Both the position numbers and the translations under genes were made by a program. Positions 58,269 through 64,000 of a stretch of 64,000 nt of DNA are shown piece after piece. Every line of letters begins with the position of its first letter. Position 1 is the stretch's first letter. The DNA comes from Streptomyces sp. P3 (GTDB lineage Bacteria > Actinomycetota > Actinomycetes > Streptomycetales > Streptomycetaceae): contig JAFEKX020000001.1 of the NCBI GenBank assembly GCA_016893485.2, forward strand, positions 9,689,501-9,753,500. The letters are read 5' to 3'. The notes under the pieces are model-generated. The model made no database searches, was not told the DNA's origin, and saw only the letters and a program-made list of their open reading frames with translations.

Positions 58269-61200
58269 ATGACTGATCAGGACACGAAGCTCCGTGACTA
58301 CCTGAAACGCGTGACGGTCGAGCTCCAGGAGACACGGCGTCGGCTGAAGGACGGGGACGACCGGCGCACCGAGCCCCTGGCGATCGTCGGCATGAGCTGC
58401 CGATTCCCAGGCGGGGTCCGCACGCCGGAGGACCTCTGGGACCTGGTGGCCGCGGGCCGGGACGCCATATCCGGCTTCCCCTCCGACCGCGGCTGGGACC
58501 TCGAGGGCCTGTACGACCCCGACCCGGAGCGCACCGGCACCTCCTACGCGAAGGAGGGCGGATTCCTCTACGACGCCGCCGGGTTCGACGCCGGCTTCTT
58601 CGGCATCAACCCGCGTGAGGCCCTGGCCATGGACCCGCAGCAGCGGCTGTTCCTGGAGGCCTCCTGGGAAGCCGTCGAGAGCGCCGGCATCGACGCCGCG
58701 ACGCTGCGCGGCAGCCGGACCGGCGTCTACGCGGGCTGCGTCAGCGACGACTACCAGCTGATGCTCACCCAACCCCCGGAGGGCACCGAGGCATACCGGA
58801 TGACCGGCACCGCCACCAGCGTCCTGTCGGGCCGAGTGGCCTATGCCTTCGGCTTCGAGGGCCCGGCCGTCACCGTGGACACGGCCTGCTCATCGTCCCT
58901 GACCGCCCTGCACCTCGCCGCACAGGCGCTGCGTCAGGGCGAGTGCACACTCGCGCTGGTCGGCGCGGTCACGGTGATGGCCACACCGTCCGGGTTCGTG
59001 GACTTCAGCCGGCAGCGCGGCCTCGCTCCTGACGGCCGCTGCAAGCCCTTCGCGGACGCGGCCGACGGCACCGGTTTCGCGGAAGGGGTCGGTGTCCTCG
59101 TTGTCGAGCGGTTGTCGGAGGCCCGCCGAAACGGGCACCGTGTGCTGGCGGTGGTCCGGGAAGTGCGATCAACCAGGACGGTGCCAGCAACGGCCTCACC
59201 GCCCCCAACGGCCCCTCGCAGCAGAAGGTCATCCGCGCGGCCCTGGCATCGGCGGGGCTGACCACGGCCGACGTGGACGTGGTCGAGGCGCACGGCACGG
59301 GCACGAAGCTCGGTGACCCGATCGAGGCGGGCGCGCTGCTGGCGACGTACGGTCAGGACCGCCCAGCCGACCAGCCGCTGTGGCTCGGTTCAGCGAAGTC
59401 CAATATCGGCCACACCCTCGCCGCCGCGGGCATCGCCGGCATCATCAAGATGGTCATGGCGATGCGCCACGGAGTGCTGCCGCGCACGCTGCACGTGGAC
59501 AAGCCCTCGACCTACGTCGACTGGACATCGGGGTCCCTCGCCCTTCTCACCGAGGAGGAGCAGCCCTGGCCCGAGACCGGCCGTCCGCGCCGGGCCGGTG
59601 TCTCCTCCTTCGGCATGAGCGGGACGAACGCCCACGTCATCCTGGAACAGGCTTCTGCCGCCGAGCCCACGAAACCGTTCCCACCGGGGGAACCCAAGGC
59701 CGCCGAGCCGACCCCACTGCCCCTGGTCCTGTCCGCCAAGACCTCCACGGCGTTGCGGGATCAGGCGGCGCGGCTGCTGGCGCACGCCGAGTCGCATCCG
59801 GAACTGTCCGTCGATGATCTGGGTTTGTCGCTTGTGGCTTCTCGGTCTGTGTTTGAGCGGCGTGCGGTGGTGGTGGGGATGGGGCGGGCTGAACTCCTTG
59901 CTGGTGTGGAGGGTTGGCGCGGGGTGGTGGGGTTGCGGGTGTGGTGGCTGGTGAGGGGGTGTGGTTGGTAGGCGGGTGTTTGTGTTTCCGGGTCAGGGGT
60001 CGCAGTGGGCGGGGATGGCGGTGGAGTTGCTGGATTCTTCGCCGGTGTTTGCTGCGCGGTTGGGTGTGGTGGCGGCTGCGGTGGAGCGGTTTGTGTCGTG
60101 GCGGGTGGAGGACGTGCTGCAGGGGGGGTGGAGGGTGCCGCGTCGATGGAGCGGATCGAGGTGGTGCAGCCGGTGTTGTTCGCGGTGCATGTTGCGCTGG
60201 CGGAGTTGTGGGCTTCGTTCGGGGTGGTTGCGGATGCGGTGGTGGGCCATTCGCAGGGGGAGATCGCGGCGGCGTGTGTGGCGGGTGCGTTGAGTGTGGA
60301 GGATGCGGCGCGGTTGGTGGTGGTGCGTTCGCAGGTGTTTGCGGAGGAGTTGGTGGGGCGGGGTGCGGTGGCGTCGGTGGCGTTGTCGCGGGCCGAGGTG
60401 GAGGCCCGGATTGAGGCGGGGTTTGGGGGCCGGTTGTCGGTGGCGGGGGTGAATGGTCCGGCGCAGGTGACGGTGGCGGGTGCGGTGGGGCCGTTGGAGG
60501 AGTTGGTGGCCGCGCTGTCGGGTGAGGGGTGCGGGCGCGGGTGATTGCGGCGACGGTGGCTTCGCACAGTCCTCAGGTGGAGTCGTTGCGGGGGCGGTTG
60601 GCTGAGTTGCTGGCGTTTGTGCGGCCGCGGAAAGGCCGGGTTCCGTTGTATTCGACGGTGACCGGTGGGGTGTTGGACGGTTCGGAGCTGGATGCGTCGT
60701 ATTGGTTTGAGAACTGCCGGCGTCCGGTGTTGTTCGAGCCCGCTGTCAGGGCTTTGTTGGGGGACGGGTTCCGGGTGTTTGTGGAGTCCAGTGCGCATCC
60801 GGTGCTGGTCGCGTCGGTGGCGGAGACGGCGGAGGACGCGGGTGTCGAGGTGGCGGTGTCGGGGTCGCTGCGGCGCAAGGAGGGCGGCCGGGAGCGTTTT
60901 TGACTTCGCTGGGAACGCTGTGGGTCAAGGGTGTTGGGGTCGATTGGGCGCAGGCCTTCACCGGACGCGGCGCACAGATCGTCGATCTGCCCACCTACCC
61001 CTTCCAACACACCCACTACTGGGCTGCGCCGGCGACGGTCCAGCAGCCCGACACCTCCGACGAACCGTTCTGGCAGGCCGTCGCGGCCGGCGACGCGGAG
61101 GTACTTGCCGAGGTCGTGGGCGCCGACGACCGTGACGCCGTCGCCGCCGTACTGCCCGCCCTCACCGACTGGCACCGCAGGCGCACCGAGCACACCGGGC

Positions 61201-63923
61201 AGGCGTCGTGGCGCTACCTCGACGGCTGGCGTCCGTTGCCCAGGCCCGTGGTCCCCGGGCTCAGCGGAAGCTGGCTCGTCGTCGCAGGCCCGGACCAGGA
61301 CGAACTCGCGTCCGCCGCGGCACGGATGCTCGAGCGGCACGGTGCCCGCGCCGTGGCCCTGCCCGTGGACGAGGTGGGCGTCGAACGGACCGCGCTGGCC
61401 CGTCGTATCGGCACAGAGGTCGCAGGCGTACCGGATCTGTCCGGTGTCCTGTCGCTGCCCCCCCGCCCGTTACGGCGCCGACCCCGCCGGCGGCAGACCG
61501 GCTCTCGGCACCCTCGTGCTGGCGCAGGCGCTGGCCGACATGGAGGTGACCGTGCCGCTGTGGGCGGTCACCCGCGGTGCCGTCGCCACCGGGGACGGGG
61601 ACCCGGTCACCGCCCCCGCCCAGGGGCAGGTGTGGGGCCTCGGTCAGTCCGCCGAACTGGAACTGCCGTACTGGGGCGGTCTGGTGGACCTGCCGGCCGA
61701 CCTCGACGACCGTGCACTGTCCCACTGGGCGGCGACGCTCGCCGGCCTCGGTGAGCACCGGAACGAGAACCAGGTGGCGGTGCGGGCGAACGGGCCGCTC
61801 GCGCGGCGGCTGCTGCCCGCCCCCGTCCGCAACACCGCCGGGGTGGCCCCCTGGTGCCCGCACGGAACCGTGCTGATCACCGGCGGAACCGAACCGCTGG
61901 GCGCGCGGGTGGCCCGTTCGCTAGCCGACGCCGGAGCCGGGCATCTGATCCTGACGACAGGGCCCGAGACCATCGGTACCGAGGAAGCCTCCGCGCTCGT
62001 CGACGGGCTCCGTGCCGCGGGTACGGACGTCACCCTCGTCTCCTGCGACCTTGCCGACCGGGCCGCTGTGGCGGCCGTTCTCGACACGGTTCCCGCCGGC
62101 GCGCCGCTCACCGCGGTCGTGCACACCGCCGGCACGCGCGAGGAGGCGACCCTCGGTTCGCTCACCCCCGAGCATCTCGAGCGTGCCGTGCGCGAACGGG
62201 TCACCGGTGCCTGGCATCTGCACGAGCTGACCGCGGACCGGGACCTGACAGCCTTCGTGCTGTTCTCCTCGATCGCCGCCCGGTTCAGCGCGGGACTCGG
62301 CCTCGGCTCGTACGCCGCTGCCACCGCCCATCTCGACGCCCTGGCCGCCCAGCGGGCCGGCCTGGGGCTGCCGGTTACCGCCATCGGGTGGGGCCTGTGG
62401 GAGGACGAGGTTATCTCGGGAACCGACCCGGGTACCGCGGCCGACCGTCTGCGCAGGCTGCGTGACCGCGGAACGCCCGCCCTGCCCGCTCCGGCCGCGG
62501 TCGCCGCGCTGGCCGGGGCTCTGGAGCGCGGTGACCGTCTCGCGGTCGTCGCGGACGTCGACTGGGAGCGGCTGCTGGGCAGGCTGGCGACGGGCAGGCC
62601 CGCGCCGCTGCTGTCGGAGGTGCCCGAGGTCCGGCGGCTGGTGCGTGCCACGAACGTGAGTGAGGGCCCGGCGGCCTCGGAAACCGGGCTGAGCGGACTT
62701 GCTGGGAGTACGCCGGCGGACGCCCGGCCGCGGGTGCTCGACGCGGTCAGGGGGCCGTCGCGGCGGTTCTGGGAGTCGACCCGGCTGCGGTGTCGCCCCG
62801 GCGCGGATTGCTCGAACAGGGCATGGACTCCGTCACCACCCTCGAACTGCGCAACCGCCTGCTGGCCATCGGCGTACCGGACATGACGGCCCGTACGATC
62901 TTCGAACTGCGCACGATCGAGGCCCTGGCCGACCACGTCACGACGCGTCTGACGAGTGCCGCCGTCGCCTCAGGCACCCTGCCGGAGGCGGGCTTCCGCG
63001 TCGGCGAGGGAACGGGCGGTGCGAAAATTGCCGGCGCGGGAACCGCCGGTGCCGACCGGTCACCGGCCACCCCCGACGACGGTGCCCTCGCCTCACTCGT
63101 CTCCCACTTCGATGAGGCTCAACGCGGCGGCCGTACCAACGAGTTCACCGCCAGGCTGCTCGAACTCTCCCGCTGCCGCCCCGCCTTCACCCAACCCGAC
63201 CGGGCCGACCTGATCGAGCCGGTTCTGCTCGCCGAGGACGCCCGGCGGGACGATCGGCAGCCGGTCCTGCTGTGCTTCCCGTCCGTCCTCGCGAACTCCG
63301 GCCCGCACCAATACGCCCGGTTCGCAGCGCAATTCGCAGGGACCCGGGACGTCGTCGCCTTCTCGCTGCCCGGCTTCCGGGCCGGGGAGCGGGTGCCCGC
63401 GAATCTCGACGCGCTGGTCGAGGCCGCCGCCGTCGCCGTACGCGAGCAGGCGGCAGGTCGGCCCTACGTCCTCGTGGGCCATTCCTCGGGCGGGCTGGTG
63501 GCCCACGTCGTCGCCCGCCATCTGGAGACCCACGACCTGCGACGCCCCGACGGGCTCGTCCTCATCGACGCCGGCGGCCCCGAGGCCCTCGCGAGCGCGG
63601 CCGGGACCGCGCTGCTGCGGGGAATGTCCGAGCGGACCGCCGATTTCATCCTGCTGGACGACATTCGGCTCACCGCCATGGGCGCCTACTTGCGCGTCCT
63701 CGGCGACGCCGCACCGCAGCGCTCCCGGACCGCGACGCTGTTCGTGCGGGCCTCCGTCCCGGTGCCGGGGCTGCCGGCCGAGACCCCGTGGCGGGCTGAC
63801 TGGCCGTACGCCCACTGGTCCGTCGACGTGGCCGGGGATCACTTCGACGTCATCCAGGACCGCGTGGAGGACACCGCGCGTTCCGTCGACCGCTGGCTCT
63901 CCACCGCCCTCACCCAGGCCTGA
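58269..63923 (+). CDS. Type I PKS 3: module 4 with terminal thioesterase, several frameshifts
   Basis: Start ATG 58269 (MTDQDTKLRDYLKRVTVELQ) with AAGGA eight bases upstream; the preceding in-frame GTG is part of the previous gene's end. The N-terminal about 35 residues are a coiled-coil docking segment matching the class on PKS 2. With frames repaired: KS-AT-KR-ACP-TE, about 1,880 residues. Breaks include a lost base near 59160 (sister copies read CGGGGCAGTG), several in the AT, one extra C in the run 61458-61464 and one missing G in 62751-62755. The stop at 63921-63923 is 37 bp before the next gene. As the only PKS gene with a TE, it ends the assembly line. Confidence 0.9.
58269..63923 (+). 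other. PKS module 4: KS-AT(VASH)-KR*-ACP-TE
   Basis: KS about 58370-59660, Cys in DTACSSS (58887-58889). AT about 59970-60905, GHSQGE (Ser 60251-60253) and VASH (60556-60567), nearly identical to the module 1 AT. KR about 61860-62600: cofactor loop GGTEPLG, the conserved Lys replaced by Arg (RERVTGAW), Tyr present but the following Asn is Thr (SYAAAT), no LDD; probably inactive or impaired. ACP Ser 62829-62831 (QGMDSVTTLEL). TE about 63230-63910: GHSSGG (Ser 63483-63485), LIDAGGP (Asp) and GDHFDVI (His 63840-63842), a complete triad. Confidence 0.85.
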
Positions 63924-63960
63924 ACTCACCCAGGCCTAGCCGAACAAGGAGCAACCCACC

Positions 63961-64000
63961 ATGACAAAACCGGTGCTGATCGTCGGCGCCGGGCCGGTCG
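63961..64000 (+). CDS. Start of a FAD/NAD-binding oxidoreductase gene, 3' partial
   Basis: Only 13 codons are inside the window: MTKPVLIVGAGPV. The GxGP(x)G-type Rossmann opening with a preceding hydrophobic strand is the start of an FAD-dependent monooxygenase or oxidoreductase. AAGGAG lies nine bases before the ATG, and the gene follows PKS 3 by 37 bp in the same direction, so it is probably a tailoring enzyme of this cluster. The rest lies beyond the right edge. Confidence 0.6.
   Translation, partial: MTKPVLIVGAGPV

Noticed and set aside
38907..63923. CRISPR-like or satellite repeat array suggested by many repeated segments
   Set aside because: The repeats are whole PKS domains of 0.4-1.2 kb, not short spaced repeats; no CRISPR array is visible anywhere in the window.

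Overview
The window looks like Streptomyces or a close relative. It has very high GC with strong third-position bias, a gamma-butyrolactone receptor/synthase pair, an alkylmalonyl-type modular type I polyketide synthase (PKS), an FxLD-type lanthipeptide enzyme, an RHS polymorphic toxin and actinobacterial insertion sequences. Two halves differ sharply: about 1-29.3 kb is an accessory graveyard rich in insertion sequences, and about 29.6-64 kb is one biosynthetic locus with its regulators.

Left half. An RHS/Hint toxin end with its immunity gene (1-2039) is followed by two integrase tails, a lipoprotein, a PIN-domain protein overlapped by a tiny upstream gene, and a zinc-ribbon gene split by an IS5-family element (5183-7172). 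Next come a GAF-SpoIIE phosphatase, a helical-repeat protein, a truncated SpaB_C plus FxLD methyltransferase reading unit, a DUF6461-like gene and a tRNA-Arg(CCG) 3' remnant that looks like an attachment site. From 15.5 to 29.2 kb there are at least eight transposase genes or remnants, a chopped NACHT-type NTPase, a GNAT acetyltransferase, a P-loop kinase, an ArsR regulator with a divergent-looking double operator and an MFS exporter, a TniQ remnant and the 3' end of a group II intron.

Right half. A TetR-type butyrolactone receptor (minus strand) and an AfsA-type synthase (plus strand) diverge around a perfect 18-bp palindrome. A flavin-dependent dehydrogenase-like enzyme and a HAD phosphatase follow in a coupled pair, then a second, similar palindrome before a small unknown gene. 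After an IS1380-type remnant comes a cassette of crotonyl-CoA carboxylase/reductase, a KAS III-like enzyme and a 3-hydroxyacyl-CoA dehydrogenase, which together would make an unusual alkylmalonyl-CoA. Three PKS genes follow: loading (KSQ-AT-DH*-KR*-ACP) and module 1 (KS-AT-DH-KR-ACP); module 2 (KS-AT-DH-KR-ACP) and module 3 (KS-AT-ACP); module 4 (KS-AT-KR*-ACP-TE). Asterisks mark domains missing catalytic residues. The AT motifs suggest acetate starter, alkylmalonyl in modules 1 and 4, and malonyl in modules 2 and 3. A short dienyl pyrone-like product is my inference. A FAD-type enzyme starts at the right edge.

A caution applies everywhere: more than twenty genes, live-looking and dead alike, are broken by single-base gain or loss inside short G or C runs. 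Paralogous copies within the window differ by the same kind of indel. I read most of these as uncorrected sequencing errors, so genes broken only in this way are listed as CDS, and genes cut by deletion or insertion as pseudogenes.
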